Shown here: in pieces, positions 9,327 through 17,934 of the stretch | Position numbering within the stretch: the stretch's first letter is position 1 | Layout of the letters: each line of letters begins with the position of its first letter | Source of the DNA: Actinopolyspora mortivallis DSM 44261 | GTDB taxonomy: Bacteria > Actinomycetota > Actinomycetes > Mycobacteriales > Pseudonocardiaceae | Direction: 5' to 3' | Length of the DNA stretch: 64,000 nt | Assembly: GCF_000384035.1 (NCBI RefSeq) | Contig: NZ_KB913024.1 | Location: forward strand, 1,565,655-1,629,654 | The notes under the pieces: generated by a model | What the model was told of the DNA's origin: nothing | The model's database searches: none | Seen by the model: only the letters and a program-made list of their open reading frames with translations | Translations under genes and position numbers: made by a program

Positions 9327-10217
9327 TCAGAGGCTGACGGCGATGTGGCCTCCCGCCGAACTCAGCATGGCCCGGGCCGCCGTGGTCACGTCCGGCTCGT
9401 GACCGTGGTTCTCCGCGTGGGCCAGGCGCAGGTTGGCCGCATGGCGTTCCGGATCGTGCCACTGCGGCCAGCGTTCGCGGGCGCACAGTTCCAGTGCGGC
9501 GTGGTCGGGCTCGTCCTCGGTGGTGTGTTCCAGCAGCCACCGCAGATAGGCACGCTGTTCGGCGAGCAGTTTCTCCCCGACGGGCGGTATCGGGCCGTGG
9601 CCGGGTACGAGCGTCTCCGCTCCGAACTCACGCAGCCAGTCGAGTGCCTCGATCCACCCGCCGATGCTGCCGTGTAGGGCCAGCGGGGTGACCCCGGAGA
9701 ACAGCAGGTCCCCGGCGAACAGCACACCCTCCCGCTCGTGGTGCACCACCAGGTCGCCGGCGGTGTGGGCCCGCCCCGGGACGGGATGCAGGCTCACCCG
9801 AGCGTTGCCCAGCTCCAGTGTGCGGGTGGCGGGAACCGGTTCGATCCGGGCGGGAGGAGCGATGTTCCCCCAGTCGAGTTCCCCGAGCAGTTCCGGATGC
9901 GTGTGGGGACCGCTGTGGACGTCCTCGGCCGTGCGCGGCGTGCCGTGGACGGTGCCGCCGGCGCGTTCCACCTGTCCGGCGCCGTTGGCGTGGTCCCCGT
10001 GGGCGTGGGTGAGGACGACCTCCAACGGAAGGTCGCCGGCTTCCGCCCGTACACTGTCGAGCAGGTGACGGGTGCGTGCCTCCGTGGCGCAGGTGTCCAC
10101 CAGCAGCACGCGGTCGTCACCGCGGATCCAGCCGGTGTTGTTGTGGAACCAGCCTCCGGGTAGGCGCAGACAGACCGTGGCCCGCTCACCCGGGCGGATG
10201 ATCTCGGGAGTGGACAT
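9327..10217 (-). CDS. MBL-fold metallo-hydrolase
   Basis: 296 residues. The ATG at 10217 is preceded by AAAGGAAC. The metal site is complete: THAHGDHA (HxHxDH), a downstream PGRAHTAGD His, LFAGDLLF (bridging Asp) and VPGHGP. This is a cytosolic binuclear-zinc hydrolase of the glyoxalase II/beta-lactamase-like superfamily. The substrate cannot be read from the sequence. The C-terminal 80 residues are helical, with EHTTEDEPDHAALELCARER. It lies 48 bases from, and on the same strand as, the S4-domain gene upstream, so the two may be cotranscribed. Confidence 0.85.
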   Translation of the reverse strand: MSTPEIIRPGERATVCLRLPGGWFHNNTGWIRGDDRVLLVDTCATEARTRHLLDSVRAEAGDLPLEVVLTHAHGDHANGAGQVERAGGTVHGTPRTAEDVHSGPHTHPELLGELDWGNIAPPARIEPVPATRTLELGNARVSLHPVPGRAHTAGDLVVHHEREGVLFAGDLLFSGVTPLALHGSIGGWIEALDWLREFGAETLVPGHGPIPPVGEKLLAEQRAYLRWLLEHTTEDEPDHAALELCARERWPQWHDPERHAANLRLAHAENHGHEPDVTTAARAMLSSAGGHIAVSL

Positions 10218-10264
10218 GGTCCGAGTTCCTTTCGCGTGGCTGTCGTGGTTCGGAACGTCGGGGG

Positions 10265-10510
10265 TCAGCCCGGAACCCGCGGGCCACCCGTCTCCCCCGG
10301 TGTCGCGGTCACTCGTAGTTCCCGTCCGGACAACGAGACCTCGTCTCCCGGTACGAGCTGGCGTCCTCGGCGGGTCTCGACCTCGCCGTTGACCCGTGCC
10401 TCACCAGCCTGGATCAGGCTCTTGGCCTCGGCGCCGTGCTCGACCACCCCGGCCAGCTTCAGCAGCTGGCCCAGCCGGATGCTTCCGTCGCTGATCTCCA
10501 CGTCCTCCAT
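10265..10510 (-). CDS. S4-domain RNA-binding protein
   Basis: 81 residues. Almost the whole protein is an S4 domain: IRLGQLLKLAGVVEHGAEAK, then IQAGEARVNGEVETRRGRQL and PGDEVSL. Stand-alone S4 proteins of this size bind structured RNA, often on ribosomal particles. RqcP/YlmH- and YbcJ-type proteins are the nearest known kinds. There is no enzymatic domain. It is probably the first gene of a two-gene unit with the MBL hydrolase. Confidence 0.85.
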   Translation of the reverse strand: MEDVEISDGSIRLGQLLKLAGVVEHGAEAKSLIQAGEARVNGEVETRRGRQLVPGDEVSLSGRELRVTATPGETGGPRVPG

Positions 10511-10893
10511 GTGGGGAATTGTCCCGAACCTGCTTCGTATGCGGGTGGGCGCCCCTGGTTGGAGAGGCGGAGAGATGCGAATTTATTTTGTGAAATATTC
10601 TTCCTTTTTGGGTTCGGAGCGGTTTCCCGGAGTTTCCGTCTTCGCGGAAAGTGGGCTAACTCGTGCGAATGAATTTTTCGGAACATCTCGTCGAGGGTGG
10701 ATACTCGGATCCGGTGCGGGTTAGGATGCCGGATGTGGATCATGTCGGCTCGAAACCGTGCCGTGCGGGACCATGATTTTCCCGTGAGCTCGGTGTGCCG
10801 CCGTTCCGCACTGAAAAGTGTGATCGATTCGGATGGGGTCGTGTTTTTCCGATCCTTCCACCGATCCGGCCGTTCCGAAGGAGAGACGCGATC
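10511..10893. other. A/T-rich gap upstream of the subtilase
   Basis: 383 bases between divergent genes. Around 10575-10610 (GCGAATTTATTTTGTGAAAT and following) the base composition drops far below the genome average. This is the likely promoter zone for the subtilase and/or the S4 gene. I see no clear inverted repeat. Confidence 0.4.
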
Positions 10894-12195
10894 ATGGACG
10901 GTTCCGCTCCGTTTCCCGGCGAGGGGGCTGCCGGAGACTCCGACGAGAACGGGGAGTCCCCGACAGGACGGTATGTCGTGGTGTTCAGTGACGAGGTGTT
11001 CGGCCGGGAGGCCGACGAGGCCGAGACGTTGCGCTCGTTGAGCGGAGCCGTCGACATCGCCAGCACCACCGACTTCGAACACGGCGCCTTGGACGTCGAA
11101 CAGGCCTCCGGTGCCGAGGCGACGATGTTCACCGATCTCGGAATCGGCGTGATCAGGGCCGATCCGGAGCGTGCCCGAGGACTCAGACAGACCGCCGAGG
11201 GGGACTCCCGGATTCTCTCGGTGGAATCCGAACGCATCATGTACGCCCTGGAGAGGAGCCCGACGACCACGGGCATCTCCGAGCGTGTCCCGAACGGCGC
11301 GTGGTCCACGGTCCGTGCCGCTCCCTCCGAGTTCGAGGACACCGACGAGGCCACCTGGGGGCTGCGGGCCACAGAGGTCACGAGTTCCGCACTGACCGGT
11401 GCGGGGATCAGCGTGGCCGTGCTGGACACGGGAGTGGATCGCAACCATCCGGACTTCGCGGGTCGTGAGCTGCACGCACGGTCCTTCGTCCAGGGAGAGC
11501 GGGCCCAGGACGGCAACGGGCACGGCACCCACTGCACGGGTACGGCCTGCGGTCCGCAGCATCCGCCCGAGCCTCCGGGCAGCCGGCGTTACGGGGTGGC
11601 GGGGGAGTCCGAGATCCTGGTCGGAAAGGTTCTCGGGGACGAGGGATCCGGTTCGGAGACCGGTATCCTCGCCGCGATCAACTGGGCGGTGCGCAACGAC
11701 TGCCGCATCATCTCCATGTCCCTGGGGGCCGATGTCCGTTCCGTCTCCTGGCGGTACGAGATGGTGGGACGACGTGCCCTGGCGCGGGGATCGTTGATCA
11801 TCGCCGCCGCCGGAAACAACGCGAACCGCGAGGAGGAGGATCCCGGCTTCGTGGGAGTTCCCGCGAACAGCCCCTCCATCATGGCCGTGGCGGCCGTGGA
11901 TCCTCGGATCGCCGTCGCGAACTTCTCGGCGCGCAGCAATCAGGTCATGGGAGGACAGGTGGACATCGCCGCCCCGGGGGTGGACGTGTACTCCACCTGG
12001 CCGTTGGACCGGCGCTACCGCACGATCTCGGGGACGAGCATGGCCACGCCACACGTGTCCGGCATCGCGGCGCTGTGGGCACAGCGAACGGGAGCGAGCG
12101 GCGAGGCGTTGTGGGCGCGGCTGATGCGTACCGCTCAGCGTCTCGAGATCCCGTCTGTGGACGTGGGGGCGGGGCTGGTCAAGGCGCCGCTGTGA
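10894..12195 (+). CDS. S8 subtilisin-like serine protease without signal peptide
   Basis: 433 residues. The ATG at 10894 has GGAGAG upstream. Residues of about 20-120 resemble an I9 propeptide (YVVVFSDEVFG ... ILSVESERIMYAL). The catalytic domain has Asp178 (VAVLDTGVDRNHP), His210 (NGHGTHCTGT) and Ser382 (SGTSMATPHVSG), all intact, plus the oxyanion-hole Asn in AAAGNNANRE. No secretion signal or membrane anchor is visible, so the enzyme is either cytosolic or exported by another route. The small gene 128 bases downstream looks like a separate propeptide-type partner. Confidence 0.9.
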   Translation: MDGSAPFPGEGAAGDSDENGESPTGRYVVVFSDEVFGREADEAETLRSLSGAVDIASTTDFEHGALDVEQASGAEATMFTDLGIGVIRADPERARGLRQTAEGDSRILSVESERIMYALERSPTTTGISERVPNGAWSTVRAAPSEFEDTDEATWGLRATEVTSSALTGAGISVAVLDTGVDRNHPDFAGRELHARSFVQGERAQDGNGHGTHCTGTACGPQHPPEPPGSRRYGVAGESEILVGKVLGDEGSGSETGILAAINWAVRNDCRIISMSLGADVRSVSWRYEMVGRRALARGSLIIAAAGNNANREEEDPGFVGVPANSPSIMAVAAVDPRIAVANFSARSNQVMGGQVDIAAPGVDVYSTWPLDRRYRTISGTSMATPHVSGIAALWAQRTGASGEALWARLMRTAQRLEIPSVDVGAGLVKAPL

Positions 12196-12322
12196 CATCC
12201 CTGGTGCATCCCCGCAGGACATGAGATTCGCATGGTGGAGCGCTTCGTGCGAGACGTACTCGGCCGCCTGCCCCGCCCCTCCGGGAAGCGGGTAGGGAAG
12301 TCACACCCCCGAAAGGAGGGCA

Positions 12323-12538
12323 GTGTCCGACAGGATCGTGGTCACTCTCGACGACGAGGGCGCGGCGGACATCGCGACCGTCTCCGAGGAGTTACGCCGC
12401 AACGGGATGCACGTGGAACAGGTACTCGAAGAGCTCGGAGTGATCACCGGTTCCTTGGGGCAGGCGGATTTCGTGGGAATCCGGGGAATCCGTGGAATCG
12501 CCTCCGTCGACACCGAGGAGACCTTCGGGATTCCCTGA
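12323..12538 (+). CDS. Small propeptide/I9-like partner of the subtilase
   Basis: 71 residues. The GTG at 12323 sits behind an excellent ribosome site, GAAAGGAGGGCA. The fold pattern is beta-alpha-beta-beta-alpha-beta: RIVVTLDDEG, a helix IATVSEELRRNGMHVEQVL, GVITGSLG, then FVGIRGIRGIASVDTEETF. The last block resembles the 'V..V..D' end of subtilase propeptides (inhibitor family I9). Together with its place right after the subtilase, this suggests an inhibitor or folding helper acting in trans. That is inference. A different small ferredoxin-like-fold role is possible. Confidence 0.7.
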   Translation: MSDRIVVTLDDEGAADIATVSEELRRNGMHVEQVLEELGVITGSLGQADFVGIRGIRGIASVDTEETFGIP

Positions 12539-12602
12539 CCGGGGTGTCGGTGACCCGTACGGTTCCACTCGGTGGGGGTGTGGGGAAACTCCGGGAATGG
12601 TT

Positions 12603-13805
12603 TCAGCGGTTCCGCTCGCCCTGACCCGGGTACCACCAGTCCGCGGGGGGTTCGGTATCCGGTGGGACGGTGTTTCCGACAGCTGAGTTCTGTCGGGTGG
12701 CACGTGCCAGGCGTTCCCGAAGGATCCTTTCGATCCGGTCCGCCGGCACCATGCCCACCGGGTGCTCGTTCTCGAGGACCAGCACCGATCGGGACGTGGA
12801 ACTCCCGCGACGGGCGAGCAGAGCCGTGAGTGGCTCGTCCGAGGTGGCGGAGTCGAACTTAGAGAGTGGTTGGGCGAGTTCCCGCAGTCTCGTGTGCGTA
12901 CGTCGTGCCAGGGGCACGGCACGCAACTGCTCCGGGGTCACTATCCCCTCCGGCGTCCCGGTCACGGCCAGCGCCGTGTTCCCGGAAGGGTCCCCGAACT
13001 CGAAGGCGGACCACACTGTCGAGTCGGCGTCAGCGCGGATGATCCGTGACCCGGGGAGATCACGGACCCGGATTCCGGCGAGCGCGGCACTCACCCGGGC
13101 CTGCTGTTTCTCCGCTCCCGCCGCCTGGATGACGAAGAACCCCACGAGCACCGCCCAGACACCCTCGAACCCCCGAGTGAGCACGCTGACGAATCCGTAG
13201 GCGACGAGCAGGAACCCCAGCCCCGCACCGGCACGCGCGGCCCAGACCGCGGCCCGGAAGCGGTCCCCGGTGCGGGACCACAGCGCGGCACGCAGCACGC
13301 GCCCCCCGTCCAACGGGGCGGCCGGTAGCAGGTTGAACACGGCCACCACCAGGTTCAGCGCGCTCAGGTAACCGGCCACCGCGACGGTGAGCTCACCGGC
13401 CTGGACGAGGGCCAGCATCCAGGTAACCCCGGCGAAGACCACCGCGAGTGCCCCACTGGTCACGGGGCCGACCACGGCTATGAGCAGATCGCTGCGGGGG
13501 GTGGCCGCCTCTCCGCGCAGCCGAGCCATCCCACCCAGCAGCCACAGGGTGATCCCGTCCACGGGTACGCCGTTGCGCACGGCCACCACCGCATGGGCCA
13601 GCTCGTGTACCAGTATCGACACCACCAGCAGCGCCGCGGCGGCCACCCCGGCCAGCCAGTAGAGGACCTCGGCATGGCCGGGGAAGGTGCTCGGAAGCCA
13701 GTAGGAGCCGAGCAGGAACACGATCAGGCCGACGATGCCCGCCACGCTCCAGTGCAGGCCGAGACGGATACCGGCGACGTGTCCCAGCGGAATCGTGCCC
13801 GTCAT
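12603..13805 (-). CDS. Site-2 protease family (M50) membrane metalloprotease with CBS-type tail
   Basis: 400 residues. About six membrane segments. The zinc motif HELAH lies in VVSILVHELAHAVVAV (near residue 66), and the second motif NLLPAAPLDGGRVLRA supplies the third ligand Asp. After residue about 240 the protein is soluble, with two degenerate CBS-like units (TPEGIVTPEQLRAVPLAR and HPVGMVPADRIERILRE). Such rip1-like proteins cut substrates within the membrane, for example anti-sigma factors. The CBS-like tail may sense a nucleotide. No obvious substrate gene is adjacent. Confidence 0.9.
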   Translation of the reverse strand: MTGTIPLGHVAGIRLGLHWSVAGIVGLIVFLLGSYWLPSTFPGHAEVLYWLAGVAAAALLVVSILVHELAHAVVAVRNGVPVDGITLWLLGGMARLRGEAATPRSDLLIAVVGPVTSGALAVVFAGVTWMLALVQAGELTVAVAGYLSALNLVVAVFNLLPAAPLDGGRVLRAALWSRTGDRFRAAVWAARAGAGLGFLLVAYGFVSVLTRGFEGVWAVLVGFFVIQAAGAEKQQARVSAALAGIRVRDLPGSRIIRADADSTVWSAFEFGDPSGNTALAVTGTPEGIVTPEQLRAVPLARRTHTRLRELAQPLSKFDSATSDEPLTALLARRGSSTSRSVLVLENEHPVGMVPADRIERILRERLARATRQNSAVGNTVPPDTEPPADWWYPGQGERNR

Positions 13806-13934
13806 AGCCGATCAACCAACTCGTCCGGAGGTCTCGCACCGCGGGGGAACCCCGCTCGGGTGCCTCCGTCCCCAGCGTCACAGCCTTCCCGTCCCGGGGC
13901 AAGCATCCGGTGGCTGGTGTGCGCACACGCGGAC

Positions 13935-14273
13935 TCATCCGAACAGCACGTGGAGTGTGCCCAGCGCGGCCACCAGGATCGCCAGTAGCGTGAGCACGGC
14001 CGGCAGCCGCCCGTCGGGCAGCGACTGGTTCTCCGGTGGAACCTTCCGGTTACCGGCGTGGTACCGCCGCACGGCGAGACCACTGGCCACCCCGGCCGTG
14101 GGAAGCAGCACGCAGGCCGCCCCCACCGCGAGGTCCGGTCGCGTGTGGGCCACCAACCGGAGCAACACCAGGGTGCCCCCGAGAAAGGCCAGGCAGGTGC
14201 GCAACCAGGCCAGGGCGGTGCGCTCGGTCGGCAGCCCGGGAGGTCCCCGGCGTTCTTCGCCCTCTCGGGACAT
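13935..14273 (-). CDS. DUF202 membrane protein (second of pair)
   Basis: 112 residues from the ATG at 14273 (GGAGCGAGGA just upstream). ERTALAWLRTCLAFLGG is the hallmark of DUF202 proteins, followed by two further hydrophobic segments, three in all. It lies 55 bases after a second DUF202 gene on the same strand, so the two are probably cotranscribed and may form a heteromer. Function unknown. In other bacteria such pairs are small inner-membrane proteins of the YidH/YidG type. Confidence 0.85.
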   Translation of the reverse strand: MSREGEERRGPPGLPTERTALAWLRTCLAFLGGTLVLLRLVAHTRPDLAVGAACVLLPTAGVASGLAVRRYHAGNRKVPPENQSLPDGRLPAVLTLLAILVAALGTLHVLFG

Positions 14274-14328
14274 TCCTCGCTCCGCTCCGCGACCGTGCGT
14301 GCCGTGAGTCCGTCCACGGGAAGGTGCC

Positions 14329-14718
14329 TCATCTGTCCGACAGAAGCAGCAGCACCACGGCGACGAGTCCCACCACGGCGAGTCCGTAACCGAGAAAAGC
14401 ACCCAGGCGGGGAGGCGGCAGCGAGCGTCCGGTGCGCAACGCGTGTTCGGTGACGGCCCAGCGGGTGAACGCCACGGCGCTGACCACGATTCCGCCGAGC
14501 AGCAACAGCACCGCCAGCACGGTGACCAACGGGGTGCGCAGCAGACCCCCCGTGTTCAGCATCTCGATCCCGACCCCGGCGGCCATCAACGCCATCGCGG
14601 TACGCAGCCAGGCGAGGAAGGTCCGCTCGTTGGCCAAGGAGAAACGCGGGTCGGGGTCGGTACCGGCCTCGTAGACCCGGCGCGGCCAGCGCCGGGTTCC
14701 GTGGGACGGCGCGGACAT
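14329..14718 (-). CDS. DUF202/YidH-like membrane protein (first of pair)
   Basis: 129 residues. The ATG at 14718 follows AGGATGG. The DUF202 signature is RFSLANERTFLAWLRTAMAL (residues about 25-44), followed by three membrane segments and short polar loops. It is the upstream member of the DUF202 pair. Function unknown. YidH-type proteins are small inner-membrane proteins. Confidence 0.88.
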   Translation of the reverse strand: MSAPSHGTRRWPRRVYEAGTDPDPRFSLANERTFLAWLRTAMALMAAGVGIEMLNTGGLLRTPLVTVLAVLLLLGGIVVSAVAFTRWAVTEHALRTGRSLPPPRLGAFLGYGLAVVGLVAVVLLLLSDR

Positions 14719-14922
14719 GACGCCATCCTAGCCGGGACGAAACCCCGGTGGTCACGACGGTGGAGGCCGTCCGCGCTCTCCGCCGGAGACAGCGGCCGAG
14801 CTGCCGAACCCCACCGGGTGCCTTCCTCCGCCGCGAGGAGCGCGAAACACCCTCGGTGGTCCGGTTGGGTGGTGCCGCTCGTTGGGTAGCCCCGGAGGGA
14901 AGGGTTCACGGAAGGGGGAGCC

Positions 14923-15339
14923 ATGCAACACGACACCTTCATCGGCCAGGTCCAGGCACGCGCGAAACTCCCGAGCCGGGGCGCGGCCGAGGCCGTCACG
15001 CGCGCCACGCTGGAGACCCTGGGTGAAAGGATTCCGGAGCGACTCGCCGAGCACGTGGCCGCACAGCTTCCCCGGGAGATCGGTGAGCACCTGCGCCGCA
15101 CCGAGGTGTTCAGCGGCACGGGAACCGGAGAGCGTTTCGACCTGGACGAGTTCCTCGAACGTGTCGGAGCCAGGGCGGGGCTGGAGAAACCCCGCGCCGT
15201 CTACTCCAGCCGCGTGGTCATGGAAGTGCTGCGCGAGGCCACTCAGGGCGGCCAGATGGACAAGGTGCGGCACGCCCTGCCCCCACAGCTGCGGGAACTG
15301 CTGGATTCCGGCAGCACCGGTGAGATGCACCCGGCCTGA
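14923..15339 (+). CDS. DUF2267 protein
   Basis: 138 residues. The ATG at 14923 follows GGAAGGGGGAGCC. All-helical, with two repeats of the DUF2267 plan: FIGQVQARAKLPSRGAAEAV ... LETLGERIPERLAEHVAAQL, then DEFLERVGARAGL ... AVYSSRVVMEVLREA ... PPQLRELL. The family is widespread in stress-adapted bacteria and has no firm function. It opens a three-gene same-strand run with the next small gene and the LLM oxidoreductase. Confidence 0.88.
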   Translation: MQHDTFIGQVQARAKLPSRGAAEAVTRATLETLGERIPERLAEHVAAQLPREIGEHLRRTEVFSGTGTGERFDLDEFLERVGARAGLEKPRAVYSSRVVMEVLREATQGGQMDKVRHALPPQLRELLDSGSTGEMHPA

Positions 15340-15428
15340 GGCTCCGTCCGCGCGGCCCGCGCCGCGCTGTGGTGGGTCCCGGGCGCGACACTGTCCTACC
15401 CCGGAAGGGTTCCGGAAGGGAGCAGGTG

Positions 15429-15710
15429 ATGAGCGAGAGCGTCGAGGTCATGCGTCTGGGTGAGCACAGCTACGCCGCCGAGGTGCACGAGGCCGGCCAC
15501 ACCACCGAACACCGGGTGGTGCTCGGGCAGGAGGTGTTGGACGATCTGGCACCCCCACCTCCCGAGGAGAGCACCGTGGTGGCCGAGACGGTGCGGTACC
15601 TGCTGGACCGGCGTCCCTCCACGGCGCTGCCACACGACATCGACCTGGAGGAGCTGCGGGAGGCCGACGCCGGGTTCCTCCCGGAGCTGCGCGCACGACT
15701 CGGGGGGTGA
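15429..15710 (+). CDS. Small soluble hypothetical protein
   Basis: 93 residues from the ATG at 15429, just after GGAAGGGAGCAGGTG. The sequence is acidic, with VMRLGEHSYAAEVHEAGHTT and an EVLDDLAPP...TVRYLLDRR block. The C-terminus ELREADAGFLPELRARL looks helical. I recognise no family. Its stop overlaps the region of the LLM oxidoreductase start, which implies translational coupling to that flavin/F420 enzyme. Confidence 0.7.
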   Translation: MSESVEVMRLGEHSYAAEVHEAGHTTEHRVVLGQEVLDDLAPPPPEESTVVAETVRYLLDRRPSTALPHDIDLEELREADAGFLPELRARLGG

Positions 15711-15712
15711 GC

Positions 15713-16699
15713 ATGGCGCGCATCGGATACACCCTGATGACCGAACAGTCCGGGCCGCGTTCCCTGGTGGAGCACGCCGCGGCGGCCGAACGCAGCGGAT
15801 TCGACTTCGAGGTGATCAGTGACCACGTCTTTCCCTGGTTGACGCCGCAGGGACACTCGCCCTACGCGTGGAGTGTGCTGGGAGCGGTGACCCAGTCGAC
15901 CAGCGACATCGAGCTGATGACCTACGTGACCGCGCCGATCATGCGGTATCACCCCGTGGTGGTGGCCCAGAAGGCCGCGACGGTCGGCCTGTTGTCGGGA
16001 GACCGGTTCCTGCTCGGGCTCGGGGCCGGGGAGAACCTCAACGAGCACGTCGTCGGACGGGGCTGGCCCCCGGTGAACCTGCGGCACGAGATGCTCTCCG
16101 AGGCCATCGAGATCATTTCCGCGCTGTTCGACGGCGGCAGCGTCAACTACGTCGGGACCCACTACCGGGTGGACTCGGCCAGGCTGTGGGACCTTCCGGA
16201 CCGCAGGGTCCCCATCGGAACGGCGGTTTCCGGGCCGCAGTCGGTGAACCGGTTCGCCCCGATGTCCGATGTCATGATCGCCGTGCAGCCCGACGGGCAG
16301 CTCTGCGCGGACTGGGAGCGTCGTTCCCACTGGGTGGGGGACCGCAAGATAGGGCAGCTGCCGGTCTGCTGGGACCCCGACCGCGAGGCGGCGGTGAAAC
16401 GGGCTCACGAACAGTTCAGTTGGTTCGCCGGAGGGTGGAAGGTCAACGCTGAACTGCCCGGCCCGGCGGCTTTCGCCGCGGCGACACACTACGTACGTCC
16501 CGAGGACGTGGCCACGGCCATCCCGTGCGGGCCCGAGGTGGAGCCGATCGTCTCCGCGGTGTCGTCCTACCTCGACGCGGGTTTCACCGACGTGGCTCTC
16601 GTACAGGTGGGAGTCGACACCGATCCCGTCGGCTTCTTCCGGTTCGCCGAGAGAGAGTTGCTCCCCGCGCTGCGTGAGCTGGGAGGCGACGGCCGGTAG
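15713..16699 (+). CDS. LLM-class F420-dependent oxidoreductase
   Basis: 328 residues. I prefer the ATG at 15713 because GGGGGG lies 5 bases upstream; a GTG at 15707 overlaps the preceding stop. The TIM-barrel LLM signature is present: GYTLMTEQSGPRSLVEHAAA, FEVISDHVFPW, ELMTYVTAPIMRYHPVVVAQ, FLLGLGAGENLNEHV and GTAVSGPQS. It matches the subgroup of F420-dependent, glucose-6-phosphate-dehydrogenase-like enzymes (TIGR03557 type), which use deazaflavin F420 as hydride carrier. Substrate unknown. Confidence 0.85.
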   Translation: MARIGYTLMTEQSGPRSLVEHAAAAERSGFDFEVISDHVFPWLTPQGHSPYAWSVLGAVTQSTSDIELMTYVTAPIMRYHPVVVAQKAATVGLLSGDRFLLGLGAGENLNEHVVGRGWPPVNLRHEMLSEAIEIISALFDGGSVNYVGTHYRVDSARLWDLPDRRVPIGTAVSGPQSVNRFAPMSDVMIAVQPDGQLCADWERRSHWVGDRKIGQLPVCWDPDREAAVKRAHEQFSWFAGGWKVNAELPGPAAFAAATHYVRPEDVATAIPCGPEVEPIVSAVSSYLDAGFTDVALVQVGVDTDPVGFFRFAERELLPALRELGGDGR

Positions 16700-16724
16700 G
16701 ACTGTCCACCGCTGGTGGCGGTGC

Positions 16725-17180
16725 TCACCGCGAGCGTTGCCGGGCAGCTTCCCGCGTCGAGGAGGCAGTCGCCTGCTCGACACTGTCCGCGTGGAGGAAG
16801 CGGTCGCCCACCTCCAGCAGGGTCAGCAGTCGGGTCACCGTGGGACTCGGCACGAGAACGAGCTCGACCCCCCGTAGACGTGCACGTGCGGCGGTCTCCA
16901 ACAGTGTGATCACACCGTTGGTGTCGATGAACTCGATGTCGGAGAGGTCGAGTACCAGGGTGGCGGCCGCGCTTTCCAGGCGCCGCCGCAGGGACTCGGC
17001 GAAGGCGGTGGAGGCCGCCATGTCCAGCGTTCCGCTCGCCGAGACCACGAGCGTTCCCGCTTCGGGATGGTGATCACCGCAGCGCAGAGGTCTGTCCGGT
17101 CGCGCTCCGGGGCGGTAGGCCGGAAGGGACTCGATCTCCGGAGTGCGGGTGCTCTGCTCGGGTATGTCGAATTCGGACAT
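16725..17180 (-). CDS. STAS-domain protein (anti-anti-sigma-like)
   Basis: 151 residues. The ATG at 17180 follows GGGGAGAAC. The STAS domain covers about residues 43-140: GTLVVSASGTLDMAASTAFA, TLVLDLSDIEFIDTNGVITL and VELVLVPSPTVTRLL. In classical SpoIIAA/RsbV proteins the phosphorylated residue sits in a DSSG motif. Here the equivalent is DTNGV, with Thr in the key place. It may answer to an RsbW/Cvn-type kinase encoded elsewhere. The gene converges on the LLM oxidoreductase, with only 25 bases between. Confidence 0.85.
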   Translation of the reverse strand: MSEFDIPEQSTRTPEIESLPAYRPGARPDRPLRCGDHHPEAGTLVVSASGTLDMAASTAFAESLRRRLESAAATLVLDLSDIEFIDTNGVITLLETAARARLRGVELVLVPSPTVTRLLTLLEVGDRFLHADSVEQATASSTREAARQRSR

Positions 17181-17583
17181 GTTCTCCCCGCAATCGGGAG
17201 GGTTCGCGGGCCGCTGCTGGTGACGGATTCCCGCCGTTCGTCCGGTTCCGGGCGGTCACCGGGACAACGCGAGGTCGAACCGCGCGGAAACCGGCGGGAG
17301 GTCATCGCGGATCCGTGGGGAAACCGTGTCACCAGGATGCACCCTCCACCGCGTCGCGCAATTCGGAGGAGATCCGCGGGACCGCCGGACTCGGCCTGGC
17401 CCGTCGCTCCCACGGGTGCCCTCGTACGGAGTCCGGATGAATGTGAACAACATTCGACGACGGGCGAGATCCCCTGTGATGCGCGAGGATCGGTGCGGTG
17501 TTCCGCGGGGGTGAGAGTGTGCACGGGCCGGGTGAGGGACGACACGCTTGGTGGCGAGCCGTTTCCGTGGCGGGGGGGCTTCG
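17181..17583. other. Regulatory gap before the nuo-like operon
   Basis: 403 bases between the divergent STAS gene and nuoA. Apart from the inverted repeat at 17439-17455 I see no clear operator or hairpin. Confidence 0.4.
17439..17455. promoter_or_regulatory. Inverted repeat upstream of nuoA with a Rex-like half site
   Basis: GAATGT-GAACA-ACATTC: two perfect 6-base arms around 5 bases, about 130 bases before nuoA. It contains TGTGAAC, identical to one half of the Rex (redox repressor) site of streptomycetes (TGTGAAC..GTTCACA). The other half does not match well. Regulation by Rex is inference. Confidence 0.4.
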
Positions 17584-17934
17584 ATGAGCGGTCTCGGTGC
17601 GCTACCGGTGTTGTTCGGGATCGGACTGCTGGGGCTGGGCATCGCCTACGCGACGGCGCGAGCGTTGGCCGTGGCGGGGCCGGACCGGTCCGTCGACCAG
17701 TTCCTCCCCGGAGGGGAACCGGTCGAACACGCCTTCAGCCGGTTCCACGTGCGCTGGTACACGCTGGCGATGATCTATCTGGCCTTCGAGATGGAAATGC
17801 TGTTCATGTATCCGTGGACGCTGGTGGTGTCCACGGTGGGCGTACGAGCGGTCGTGGAGATGTTCGTCTTCCTCGGCATCCTGCTCGTCGGCGTGGTCCA
17901 CGCGTGGCGCGAGGGGGCGCTGCGTTGGGTGTGA
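17584..17934 (+). CDS. nuoA: NuoA-like subunit of a reduced complex I
   Basis: 116 residues from the ATG at 17584, which follows a GGGGGGG tract 5 bases upstream (a TTG at 17548 is also open). Three membrane segments. RFHVRWYTLAMIYLAFEMEM then YPWTLVV match the NuoA core, but two landmarks differ. The ECG cysteine of the first loop is replaced (FLPGGEP), and the FDVE motif reads FEME. In complex I NuoA wraps around NuoH beside the quinone entry. First gene of an eight-gene operon. The GTGA overlap with the next gene implies coupling. Confidence 0.88.
   Translation: MSGLGALPVLFGIGLLGLGIAYATARALAVAGPDRSVDQFLPGGEPVEHAFSRFHVRWYTLAMIYLAFEMEMLFMYPWTLVVSTVGVRAVVEMFVFLGILLVGVVHAWREGALRWV

Noticed and set aside
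17548-17583. TTG at 17548 as start of nuoA
   Set aside because: The ATG at 17584 has a G-rich ribosome site at the right distance, and the extra 12 residues (VASRFRGGGAS) match nothing in NuoA.
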